The notes under the pieces were generated by a model. It was not told where the DNA came from. It made no database searches and saw nothing but the letters and a program-made list of their open reading frames with translations. Source: Kitasatospora sp. CB01950 (GTDB lineage Bacteria > Actinomycetota > Actinomycetes > Streptomycetales > Streptomycetaceae). Taken from it: a DNA stretch of 64,000 nt. The DNA lies in assembly GCF_001905465.1 (NCBI RefSeq), contig NZ_LISX01000011.1, positions 1 to 64,000 of the forward strand. The letters run 5' to 3'. The translations under genes and the position numbers were made by a program. Positions 1-7,208 of the stretch are shown here, one piece after another; position 1 is the stretch's first letter, and every line of letters starts with the position of its first letter.

Positions 1-77
1 AATTATGAGACACGACCTAGCGTTCCCCACGGGCCGGTTGACGCGCAGTACCGCGCGTCGGCCGGCCCGTCTCCGTC

Positions 78-551
78 TCACAGGCTCAGCTTGAAGCCCT
101 CGTGGCTCGCCTCGAAGCCCAGCCCCAGGTAGAACCGGTGGGCGTCCGCACGCCGCTTGTCGCTCGTCAGCTGCACCAGCGCGCACCCCCGGGCCTTCGC
201 CCGCTCCACCGCCAGCCCCATCAACGCCCGCCCCAAGCCGCCGCCCCGCCGATCCGCCCGCACCCGCACCGCCTCGATCAACACCCGCTCCGCGCCGCCC
301 TTCCCCAACCCCGGGATGTACGTCGCCTGCAGACACCCCAGCACCGTCCCGGCGCCGTCCACCAGCACCAGCACCTCATTGCGCGCATCCGCCTCGATCG
401 CGGCGAACGCCCGCTCGTGCGCCTCCCCGACACTGACGCCCGCCGGGTCCACCACCCGCTCCTCGTCGGCGAGCAACGCCAGCACAGCCGACAGATCGCC
501 CCGCGTCGCGGGTCGGAGAACGGCAGCGGCGAGATCGGGCGTCGCAGTCAC
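78..551 (-). CDS. GNAT-family N-acetyltransferase
   Basis: Small GNAT-fold acetyltransferase that would move an acetyl group from acetyl-CoA to an amine. The acetyl-CoA loop is visible as RADRRGGGLGRALM (the Q/RxxGxG/A signature), and the C-terminal half carries the usual strand-helix ending FYLGLGFEASHEGFKLSL. I place the start at a GTG (VTATPDL), giving about 157 residues, the normal GNAT length. The frame stays open upstream to 608, but those extra residues are Arg/Gly-rich and look non-coding. There is no clear ribosome binding site, so the start is uncertain. The substrate cannot be told from sequence. The neighbour beyond the window edge is unknown. Confidence 0.8.
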   Translation of the reverse strand: MTATPDLAAAVLRPATRGDLSAVLALLADEERVVDPAGVSVGEAHERAFAAIEADARNEVLVLVDGAGTVLGCLQATYIPGLGKGGAERVLIEAVRVRADRRGGGLGRALMGLAVERAKARGCALVQLTSDKRRADAHRFYLGLGFEASHEGFKLSL

Positions 552-712
552 GAGCCCAGACCCTAACCGAGAAGACCCACGGCGGCCGCCCCGCACTCCA
601 GCAGCCACGGCGGGTCGCGCCTGCCACCGACAGGGTTCGGGGGGTGGCCGTGCCCTGGGTGGGGCGGTTGGCGTTGATGGGGGTGGTGGGATCGGCGAGA
701 GAAGGAGTGGAC

Positions 713-1354
713 GTGGGGATTGGGTCGGGGATTCGTAGGGCGGGGCTCGTCGGGGTGGTGGCGGCTGTGGTCGTGGTGGGGGCGGTGGGGCCCGTGGGGG
801 CGGTCGGGGTGGAGCGCCGGGGGTACGCGGATTCGAGCGACGGGGCGTTTCAGGACGACTGTCTTGCGGCGATCAATGGGCACCGGGCGAGGCATCAGGT
901 GGCGCCGCTGGTGGTCGATCCGAAGATCGTGGAGTACGCCAAGTCGCGGGCGCAGCAGGTGTCGCGGCCGGACGGGTTCAACCATGACGGGCTGGCGCGG
1001 GGGTACGGGGAGACGTTGAGTTGGAGTTCGACGGGGGTGGCGAGGGTCTACTCGCCGGAGAGTTGTGGGGATGCGGTGGACTTCTGGTACGAGGGGAGCG
1101 CGCAGTACGACTACGGCCGGCCGGGGTTCTCGCGGGAGACGGGGAACTTCACGCAGCTGGTGTGGAAGGCGACGACGAAGGTCGGGTGCGCGCGGGTGGG
1201 GGGTCCGCGGGAGGGCGGGCCGGACAGCGAGGGGTACTCGTGGTCCGACACGTACATCGTGTGCGACTTCGCGCCGCGGGGGAACGTGGCGATGGACCCG
1301 CAGGACCCGGCGAAGGCGTACCGGGAGAACGTGCTGCCGCCGGTCGCGGGGTAA
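713..1354 (+). CDS. Secreted CAP-superfamily (SCP/PR-1-like) protein
   Basis: Exported protein of 213 residues. The GTG start at 713 is preceded by GAAGGAG at 701-707, which makes it better than the upstream ATG at 644. An Arg-containing N-terminus is followed by a hydrophobic run (GLVGVVAAVVVVGAVG), a Sec signal peptide. The mature part resembles the CAP/SCP fold: an early helix with LAAINGHRARHQVAPL, a central region with NFTQLVWKATTKVGCA, and a C-terminal YIVCDFAPRGNV. These correspond to the family's CAP signatures and disulphide cysteines. Bacterial CAP proteins are secreted and mostly of unknown function. A hairpin and a second secreted gene follow on the same strand. Confidence 0.85.
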   Translation: MGIGSGIRRAGLVGVVAAVVVVGAVGPVGAVGVERRGYADSSDGAFQDDCLAAINGHRARHQVAPLVVDPKIVEYAKSRAQQVSRPDGFNHDGLARGYGETLSWSSTGVARVYSPESCGDAVDFWYEGSAQYDYGRPGFSRETGNFTQLVWKATTKVGCARVGGPREGGPDSEGYSWSDTYIVCDFAPRGNVAMDPQDPAKAYRENVLPPVAG

Positions 1355-1415
1355 AGGGCGGCCAGCCCGGGAGTCGACCTTGTCCTAAAAGCTGATGGTC
1401 GCTCGCTTCCCGGCC

Positions 1416-1442
1416 CTGCTGTTATGGCCACCTCAACAGCAG
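1416..1442. other. Small inverted repeat between two secreted-protein genes
   Basis: CTGCTGTT and AACAGCAG form an 8-bp perfect stem around an 11-nt loop, 61 nt after the CAP gene stop and 24 nt before the next start codon. It could be a weak terminator or part of the 5' leader of the next gene. It has no T-run. Confidence 0.3.
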
Positions 1443-1466
1443 AGCAGGACTCAAGGGGGAACAGTC

Positions 1467-1850
1467 ATGGGCAAGATGCTCAAGCGCGCCGCCATGTCCA
1501 CCGCCGCGCTCGTCGCGGCGACCACCGCCGTCGTCGGCACCGGGGTCGGCGCCTCGCAGGCCTCGGCCAGCACGGTGATCGTCCTCGGCACCCCGTACAG
1601 CGCCGGCGTCTACTCGGCGCCCAACGCGGGCTCCGCCAAGGTCGGCGTGCCCGACTTGCACCCGGGCGACTCGGTCGCGGTGAACTGCTGGACGGTCGGC
1701 GGCAACGTCGGCAACTTCGGCGACGTCTGGTACCACGCGTTCCAGGAGATCTACGCGGGCGCGCCCTACCAGCAGGTCGGCGGCTGGGTGTTCGCGCCGT
1801 ACGTGGACGGCGCTGCGGCGTTCCACAACGGCTGGATCCCCAAGTGCTGA
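1467..1850 (+). CDS. Small secreted protein, SH3-like
   Basis: A 127-residue exported protein. The ATG at 1467 follows AAGGGGGAA and starts a clear signal peptide (MGKMLKRAAMSTAALVAATT) with a probable Ala-x-Ala cleavage site near ASQASA. The mature ~95 residues (TPYSAGVYSAPNAGSAKVG, then NCWTVGGNVGNFGDVWYHA and GWVFAPYVDG) follow the pattern of secreted bacterial SH3-type domains: small beta-barrels with a 'vYsaPs...' opening and a 'GWVfapYV' ending. There are two cysteines, at NCW and at the extreme C-terminus (PKC), which could pair. Domains like this often bind cell wall. The function here is inferred only from fold resemblance. Confidence 0.7.
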   Translation: MGKMLKRAAMSTAALVAATTAVVGTGVGASQASASTVIVLGTPYSAGVYSAPNAGSAKVGVPDLHPGDSVAVNCWTVGGNVGNFGDVWYHAFQEIYAGAPYQQVGGWVFAPYVDGAAAFHNGWIPKC

Positions 1851-1868
1851 TGAAGAACCAGTAGTTGG

Positions 1869-1905
1869 CTGTGCGGGTCGGCGCGCTTGGGGCCGGCCCG
1901 CACAG
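1869..1905 (+). terminator. Hairpin terminator after the small secreted protein
   Basis: A 14-bp stem (CTGTGCGGGTCGGC against GCCGGCCCGCACAG, one G-T pair) with a 9-nt loop, starting 18 nt after the stop codon. It ends 6 nt before the stop codon of the opposing TetR gene, so it may serve both strands. No T-run follows, which is common in actinomycetes. Confidence 0.65.
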
Positions 1906-1910
1906 TGCTG

Positions 1911-2606
1911 TCAGCGGCCGACCGCGTCCAGCGCGGGGGCGACGGCGGCGAAGGCGCGAGCGGTGAGCGCGCTGGGGTCCTCGGCGCCGTCGCCGTCGCT
2001 CCAGAGCTGGAGAACGACCTCGAAGACGGTGAGGGCGAGGCCGGCGGCGAGGCGGGGGTGGAGCGCGGTGGGGGAGGGCAGGGCGAGGCGGATGGCGAGC
2101 TCGGCGGCCAGGTCGTCGCGCCACTGGGCCTGGCGCTCCAGGAAGCGGGCGTGCAGCGACGGGGTGCCCAGGATGAGCCGGACCACCCGCAGGGCCTTGT
2201 CGGCGTGGCCGGCGCAGGCGTCGACGCAGGAGCGGACGGCGTGCTGGAGGGCCGTCGCGGTGCTCTCCTCGGGCGGGCGGGCGGCGAGTTCGGCGCGCAT
2301 GCCCGCGCCCAGGTCGGCCAGGAACTGGACGACCACGTCCTCCTTGGACGCGAAGTAGCGGAAGAACGTCCGCTTGGACATGCCCGCCGCGGCGGCGATC
2401 TCGTCGACCGTGACCGCGTCGAAGCCCTGCTGGACGAAGAGTTGCAGCGCGGTCTCCGTCAACTCGCCGGAGACGAGGCGGCGTTTGCGCTCGGCCAGGG
2501 TCGATTCGGGACGGGTCGATTCGGGGCGAGTGGTCACGGGGCGGGTGGTCACGGGTTCGATATTACACGCGGCGTCGGATGTGGCATCGCGGAGCGAACT
2601 TGACAC
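1911..2606 (-). CDS. TetR-family transcriptional regulator
   Basis: One-component repressor of 231 residues. The N-terminal HTH is visible as TALQLFVQQGFDAVTVDEIAAAAGMSKRTFFRYFASKEDVV, roughly residues 52-92, and is followed by an all-helical ligand domain. Before the HTH comes a low-complexity segment repeating 'PVTTRP' and 'PESTRP'. I use the GTG at 2606 because TAGTGT lies 6 nt upstream, suggesting a leaderless transcript; inner GTG codons at 2555 or 2540 would shorten the tail. It is divergent from an SDR gene, and the 29-bp gap holds two direct 10-bp repeats, so control of the SDR gene and of itself is likely. The ligand is unknown. Confidence 0.9.
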   Translation of the reverse strand: MSSSLRDATSDAACNIEPVTTRPVTTRPESTRPESTLAERKRRLVSGELTETALQLFVQQGFDAVTVDEIAAAAGMSKRTFFRYFASKEDVVVQFLADLGAGMRAELAARPPEESTATALQHAVRSCVDACAGHADKALRVVRLILGTPSLHARFLERQAQWRDDLAAELAIRLALPSPTALHPRLAAGLALTVFEVVLQLWSDGDGAEDPSALTARAFAAVAPALDAVGR

Positions 2607-2628
2607 TTGGTGACACTAGGGGCAGCGT
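2600..2628 (+). promoter_or_regulatory. Overlapping divergent promoters with a direct-repeat operator
   Basis: TTGACA (2600-2605) and CAGCGT (2623-2628) are 17 bp apart and end 7 nt before the SDR start. TAGTGT on the other strand (2618-2613) ends 6 nt before the TetR GTG. Between and over them lie TGACACTTGG and TGACACTAGG, head to tail (2601-2620). A repressor bound there would block both genes. Confidence 0.5.
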
Positions 2629-2635
2629 GTGCCGC

Positions 2636-3553
2636 ATGATGAAGCGTCAGCTCTGGAGCACCGAACGGATTCCGGACCAGGCGGGGCGGGTGTTCGTCGT
2701 CACCGGCGCGAACAGCGGCCTCGGGCTGGCGACCGGCCGCGCCCTCGCCGCGAAGGGCGGCCGGGTGATCCTCGCCGTGCGCGACGAGGCCAAGGGGCGG
2801 CGGGCCGCCGAGGGGATGCCGGGGGCGGAGGTGCGGCGACTCGACCTCGCGGACCTGGAGTCGGTCCGCCGGTTCGCCGAGGACCTGCGCGCCGACGGCG
2901 TCCGGCCGGACGTGCTGGTCAACAACGCGGGCGTGATGGCACCGCCGCGCACCCTCGGCGCGCAGGGGCACGAGCTCCAGTTCGCCGTCAACCACCTCGG
3001 CCACTTCGCGCTCACCGGGCTGCTCCTCGACCTGCTCGCAGACCGGCCGAACTCCCGTGTGGTGACGGTGAGTTCACTCAACCACCGGCAGGGTCGGATG
3101 CACTTCGACGACCTCTCCGGCGAGCGCGGCTACGCGCCGATGCGGTACTACAACCAGTCGAAGTTCGCGAACGCGGTCTTCGGCCTGGAGCTGCACCGGC
3201 GGCTGGCGGCGGCCGGCAGCCCGGTCCGCAGCCTGCTCGCACATCCCGGCTACACCGCCACCAACCTGCAGACCAGCGCGCCGACCGGACTGGTGAAACT
3301 GCTCTTCGGCCGGCTGCTCACCCCACTCGCCCAGAGCCCGGAACAGGGCGCGCTGCCCCAACTCTTCGCCGCCACCGACCCCGAGGCCCGCAGCGGGCAG
3401 TTCATCGGGCCGGGCGGCCCGGGCGAGCTGCGCGGCGCACCCACCGTGGTGCGGCCGGTCCCGGCGGCCGAGGACGCCGGGACCGGCCGGCGGCTGTGGG
3501 AGCTGTCGGAGCGGCTGACCGGCGTCCACTACCCGCTCCCGGCCACCGACTGA
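2636..3553 (+). CDS. Short-chain dehydrogenase/reductase
   Basis: NAD(P)-dependent oxidoreductase of 305 residues, in the retinol-dehydrogenase-like SDR group. The cofactor glycine motif is TGANSGLG near residue 20, NNAG follows in the fourth strand, and the catalytic signature is YYNQSK (YxxxK) with a preceding catalytic-type Ser in TVSSLNH. RDEAK after the second strand suggests NADP preference. Two adjacent ATGs (2636 and 2639) are possible starts, and there is little 5' leader. The gene is divergent from a TetR regulator and is probably repressed by it. A 44-bp perfect inverted repeat follows. The substrate is unknown. Confidence 0.9.
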   Translation: MMKRQLWSTERIPDQAGRVFVVTGANSGLGLATGRALAAKGGRVILAVRDEAKGRRAAEGMPGAEVRRLDLADLESVRRFAEDLRADGVRPDVLVNNAGVMAPPRTLGAQGHELQFAVNHLGHFALTGLLLDLLADRPNSRVVTVSSLNHRQGRMHFDDLSGERGYAPMRYYNQSKFANAVFGLELHRRLAAAGSPVRSLLAHPGYTATNLQTSAPTGLVKLLFGRLLTPLAQSPEQGALPQLFAATDPEARSGQFIGPGGPGELRGAPTVVRPVPAAEDAGTGRRLWELSERLTGVHYPLPATD

Positions 3554-3580
3554 ACCGAACGTGCGGTCAGCAGGCCGTCC

Positions 3581-3624
3581 GAGCCGAACGCACGGCGGCC
3601 GGCCGGCCGCCGTGCGTTCGGCTC
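3581..3624. terminator. Bidirectional terminator, 44-bp perfect palindrome
   Basis: Two 22-bp arms, exactly complementary with no loop, run from GAGCCGAACGCACGG to CCGTGCGTTCGGCTC with a GGCCGGCC-type centre. It sits between the convergent SDR and metE genes, 27 nt and 10 nt from their stop codons, so it probably ends both transcripts. Confidence 0.85.
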
Positions 3625-3634
3625 GGGCACCGGG

Positions 3635-5959
3635 TCAGCCCCCGAGACCCCCGCGGCCCGCCAGCTCCGCCCGCAGGGTGCGGGCCGCCGCGACCAGGCT
3701 GTCGAGCGAGGCCCGGGTCTCCGGCCAGCCGCGGGTCTTCAGGCCGCAGTCCGGGTTGACCCACAGCCGCTCGGCGGGGACGGCGGTGAGGGCCAGCCGA
3801 AGCAGCAGGACGGCCTCGGCGGGGGAGGGGACGCGCGGCGAGTGGATGTCCCACACGCCCGGGCCGACCTCCGCCGAGTAGCCGGCCGCGGCCAGCTCGT
3901 GGGCGACCTGCATGTGCGAACGGGCCGCCTCCAGCGAGATGACGTCCGCGTCCAACTCCTCGATGGCGCGCAGGATGTCGCCGAACTCGGCGTAGCACAT
4001 GTGGGTGTGGATCTGGGTGTCGGCGCGGACCGCGGAGGTGGTGAGGCGGAACGCGTCGGTGGCCCAGTCCAAATAGGCGGGCCACCCGGCGCGGCGCAGC
4101 GGCAGCGTCTCGCGCAGCGCCGGCTCGTCCACCTGGACCACCGCCGCGCCCGCCGCCTCCAGGTCCGCGACCTCGTCCCGCAGCGCCAGCGCCACCTGCC
4201 GGGCGGTGTCGGCGAGCGGCTGGTCGTCGCGGACGAACGACCAGGCCAGCATGGTCACCGGCCCGGTCAGCATGCCCTTGACCGGACGGTCCGTCAGGCT
4301 CTGCGCGTACGCGTACCACTCGACGGTCATCGGGTGCGGACGGGAGATGTCGCCCGCCAGCACCGGCGGCCGCACGTACCGGGTGCCGTACGACTGCACC
4401 CAGCCGTGCCGGGTGGTCAGGTAGCCGGTGAGCTGTTCGGCGAAGTACTGCACCATGTCGTTGCGTTCGGGCTCGCCGTGCACCAGGACGTCCAGGCCGG
4501 CCTGCTCCTGGTGGGCGACGACCGCGCGGATCTCGTCCTCCATCCGCTTGCGGTAGTCCGCCTCCTCCAGCCGTCCCGCGTTCAACTCGGCGCGGGCGGA
4601 GCGCAGTTCGGCAGTCTGCGGGAAGGAGCCGATGGTGGTGGTGGGCAGCGGCGGCAGCCGCAGCCGGGCCCGCTGCGCCTCGGCGCGGACGGCGTAGGGG
4701 GCGTCGCGGCGGGTGTCGGCGTCGGTGACGGCCGCGGCGCGGGCCCGGACCGCCGGGTCGCGGGTGATCGGGGATGCGGCGCGGGACGCCAGATCGGCCC
4801 GGTTGGCGGCGAGTTGGGCGGTGACGGTGGCGGTGCCCTCACGCAGGGCGCGGGCCAGCAGCGCCGTCTCGGCGGCCTTCTGTCGGGCGAACGCCAGCCA
4901 GCGGGCGATCTGCGGGTCCAGGTCGCGTTCGGCGGCGGCGTCCAGCGGGACGTGCAGCAGCGAGCAGGACGGGGCGACGTCCACCCGGTCGGCCAGGCCG
5001 AGCAGGGTGGCGAGGGTGGCCAGCGACTTCTCCAGGTCGTTGATCCACACGTTGCGGCCGTCCACCACGCCCGCGACCAGGCGCTTGCCGGGCAGGCCGC
5101 CGACCGCGGCGAGGTCGGCGAGGTTGCCCGCGGCCGGGCCGGTGAAGTCCAGCGCCAGGCCCTCGACGGGGGCCTTGGCGAGGGTGATCAGGGCCTCGCC
5201 GAGCCGGTCGAAGTAGGAGGCGACCAGCAGCTTCGGGCGGTCCGTCAGCGCGCCGAGCTCGCGGTAGGCGCGGGCGGCGGCGTTCAGCTCGGCCGGGGTG
5301 CGGTCCTGGACGAGCGCGGGCTCGTCGAGCTGCACCCATGCCGCGCCGGCGGCCCGCAGGTCGGCGAGGAGTTCGGCGTACACCGGCAGCAGCCGGTCCA
5401 GCAGGGTGAGCGGCCGGAAGCCGTCCGGCGCGCCGGGGGCGGCCTTGGCGAGCAGCAGGTAGCTGATCGGGCCGAGCAGCACCGGGCGGGCCCGGTAACC
5501 CTGGAGCAGGGCCTCGCGGAGTTCGCCGACCTGCTTGGCGGAGTTCGCGGCGAACACCGTGTCCGGCCCCAACTCGGGTACCAGGTAGTGGTAGTTGGTG
5601 TCGAACCACTTGGTCATTTCGAGCGGCGCGAGTTCCTGGGTGCCGCGCGCCATGGCGAAGTACCCGGCCAGCGGATCGGCGTCCACCGCGGCCCGGTGCC
5701 GGGGCGGGATCGCGCCGACGGCGACCGTGGTGTCGAGCACGTGGTCGTACAACGAGAAGTCGCCGGTGGGGACTTCGGTGATGCCGGCGCCGGCCAGCTG
5801 CCGCCAGTTGGAGCAGCGCAGGGCGGCGGCGGTGGCGAGCAGCACGTCGGCGGTGACGGCGCCCTTCCAGTAGCCCTCGACGGCCTTCTTCAACTCCCGG
5901 TTGCCGCCCTGGCGGGGGTAGCCATGGACGGTCGCCGCGGCTGCGGACTTCGTGGTCAA
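3635..5959 (-). CDS. metE: Cobalamin-independent methionine synthase (MetE)
   Basis: 5-methyltetrahydropteroyltriglutamate-homocysteine S-methyltransferase, the last step of methionine synthesis, using zinc instead of B12. The 774 residues match the family's usual length of about 760. The N-terminal barrel contains GYPRQGGNRELKKAVEGYWKG. The C-terminal barrel carries the zinc ligands in IHTHMCYAEF (His and Cys), a Glu further on, and NPDCGLKTRGW (Cys about residue 738). I use the TTG start at 5957-5959 because AAGGAGAG lies 5 nt upstream and the protein then begins MTTKSAAAA; the longer open frame upstream runs through the riboswitch leader. The gene lies about 165 nt downstream of a cobalamin riboswitch, so it should be shut off when B12 is plentiful and a B12-dependent MetH can take over. 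The 44-bp palindrome follows. Confidence 0.97.
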   Translation of the reverse strand: MTTKSAAAATVHGYPRQGGNRELKKAVEGYWKGAVTADVLLATAAALRCSNWRQLAGAGITEVPTGDFSLYDHVLDTTVAVGAIPPRHRAAVDADPLAGYFAMARGTQELAPLEMTKWFDTNYHYLVPELGPDTVFAANSAKQVGELREALLQGYRARPVLLGPISYLLLAKAAPGAPDGFRPLTLLDRLLPVYAELLADLRAAGAAWVQLDEPALVQDRTPAELNAAARAYRELGALTDRPKLLVASYFDRLGEALITLAKAPVEGLALDFTGPAAGNLADLAAVGGLPGKRLVAGVVDGRNVWINDLEKSLATLATLLGLADRVDVAPSCSLLHVPLDAAAERDLDPQIARWLAFARQKAAETALLARALREGTATVTAQLAANRADLASRAASPITRDPAVRARAAAVTDADTRRDAPYAVRAEAQRARLRLPPLPTTTIGSFPQTAELRSARAELNAGRLEEADYRKRMEDEIRAVVAHQEQAGLDVLVHGEPERNDMVQYFAEQLTGYLTTRHGWVQSYGTRYVRPPVLAGDISRPHPMTVEWYAYAQSLTDRPVKGMLTGPVTMLAWSFVRDDQPLADTARQVALALRDEVADLEAAGAAVVQVDEPALRETLPLRRAGWPAYLDWATDAFRLTTSAVRADTQIHTHMCYAEFGDILRAIEELDADVISLEAARSHMQVAHELAAAGYSAEVGPGVWDIHSPRVPSPAEAVLLLRLALTAVPAERLWVNPDCGLKTRGWPETRASLDSLVAAARTLRAELAGRGGLGG

Positions 5960-6124
5960 GGGGACTCTCCTTCGCGAGCCTCGAACCTCGGGTCCGACGG
6001 CACTGGAGGGCGCGAAGGGGTCACGGGCCGGGCGGCGTGCGTCAACTGCGCCCGCCCGCCCGGTTGTTCGCCGACCCGCCCTCGAGGTCATCGGAGGCCG
6101 GGCGCGAACGGTCGCGCCCGGGCA

Positions 6125-6320
6125 ACGGGCAGGTATTCGGACTCGTGGGCCACGCCCGGGCCGAGGCCCGGACACCTACTGGCCGTCGCTTCCCGGGCCC
6201 GTCCGGACCCAGTGCGTATGACGGCGGTCGTTCCCACTCACCGCTGCGGGGCAGTCCCGGATTCCCACCGGGTTCCCTCTTGCGACGCGCCTGCCTGGCG
6301 GGCAGGGCGAACCAGTTGCG
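6125..6320 (-). promoter_or_regulatory. Cobalamin riboswitch in the metE leader
   Basis: On the minus strand the conserved parts come in order: GGGAA, then GGTGGGAATCCGGGACTG, CCCCGCAGCGGTGA, a variable GC-rich arm, and finally GAGTCCGAATACCTGCCCG, which is the B12-box end. This is the usual order of the cobalamin aptamer (P3-P6 core plus 3' box). It is known in actinomycetes to repress metE when adenosylcobalamin binds. The outer stem boundaries are approximate. About 165 nt of leader separate the aptamer from the TTG start, room for an expression platform that I did not fold. Confidence 0.92.
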
Positions 6321-6396
6321 CGGCCAGTGTAGAACGGAGCGGACGGGATCAGGACCGAATTCCGTCACCCGTCCGCTCCGTGGGACACGGGCCGGG

Positions 6397-7158
6397 TCAG
6401 TCCTCGGTGCGGCGCAGCAGGTAGCTGTCCATGATCCAGCCCTTGCGGGCCCGCGCCTCCTCGCGCAACTCGGCGATGCGGTCGGCCTGTTCGGCGAGCG
6501 GGCCGGCCGCCAGGATCTCGTCCTCGGTGCCCAGGTAGGCGCCGTAGTGGATGTGCACGCCCTCGGGGTCGATCGCGGTGAACGCCGCCTGGCCGTCCAG
6601 CATCACCACCGCGTCCTCCGCGCCCGGGCCGAAGCCCTCGGCGGCCAGGCGCCGCCCGGTGGTGATCCGCACCGGGCGCGCGGTGCGGGTCAGGGTGGTG
6701 CGGTGACGGGCCGCCAGCACCGAGATGCTGCTGATGCCGGGGAGGACGGTGTACTCGAAGGCGGTGCGGCCGCGCGCCAGAATCCGGTCCAGTACGGCGA
6801 TCACACTGTCGTACAGTGCGGGGTCGCCCCAGACCAGCAGCGCGCCGGTCTCGCCGTCCGCCAGCTCCCCGACGACCGCCTGCTCGACCAGATCGGCGCG
6901 CCGCTCCCGCCACTCCTCCACGGCCTCCCTGTACGCGGCCGTCGAACGGTCCCGCGCCGGGTCGATCAGCTCGACCACCCGGTGCCCGGGCCGCCCGTGC
7001 TCGGCGATCATCCGACGCCGCAGCCGGATCAGGTCCTGCCGCTCCTCGGGCTTGTCCAGCAGCAGGAACGCATCGGTGCGGCCGATCGCCTTGACCGCCT
7101 CCAGAGTGAGGTGGTCGGGATCGCCCGCGCCGATGCCGATGACGAGAAGGGTACGCAT
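6397..7158 (-). CDS. cobF: Precorrin-6A synthase (deacetylating), CobF
   Basis: S-adenosylmethionine-dependent methyltransferase of 253 residues acting at C1 of the corrin ring (precorrin-5 to precorrin-6A) in aerobic B12 synthesis. Seen: the N-terminal LLVIGIGAGDPDHLTLEAV typical of tetrapyrrole methylases, a LLVWGDPALYDS loop, and GISSISVLAARH. The combination with LLLDKPEERQDL and the FGPGAEDAVVMLDGQ stretch fits CobF better than the other corrin methylases. It lies 50 nt downstream of the HelD gene and 77 nt before the start of the metE riboswitch. No other cob gene is in the window, so it is isolated from the main pathway cluster. Its product feeds the cofactor that represses its neighbour metE. 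Confidence 0.92.
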   Translation of the reverse strand: MRTLLVIGIGAGDPDHLTLEAVKAIGRTDAFLLLDKPEERQDLIRLRRRMIAEHGRPGHRVVELIDPARDRSTAAYREAVEEWRERRADLVEQAVVGELADGETGALLVWGDPALYDSVIAVLDRILARGRTAFEYTVLPGISSISVLAARHRTTLTRTARPVRITTGRRLAAEGFGPGAEDAVVMLDGQAAFTAIDPEGVHIHYGAYLGTEDEILAAGPLAEQADRIAELREEARARKGWIMDSYLLRRTED

Positions 7159-7208
7159 GACGCCGATTCTGCCTGGTGGCCCCGGCGGACCCGCAGGTGG
7201 GAGGCGCG

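Noticed and set aside
3842..6424. Very long open frame on the plus strand opposite metE
   Set aside because: An antisense shadow caused by high GC. Its translation is Gly/Arg/Val-rich without motifs, while metE on the other strand has every family motif and a riboswitch.
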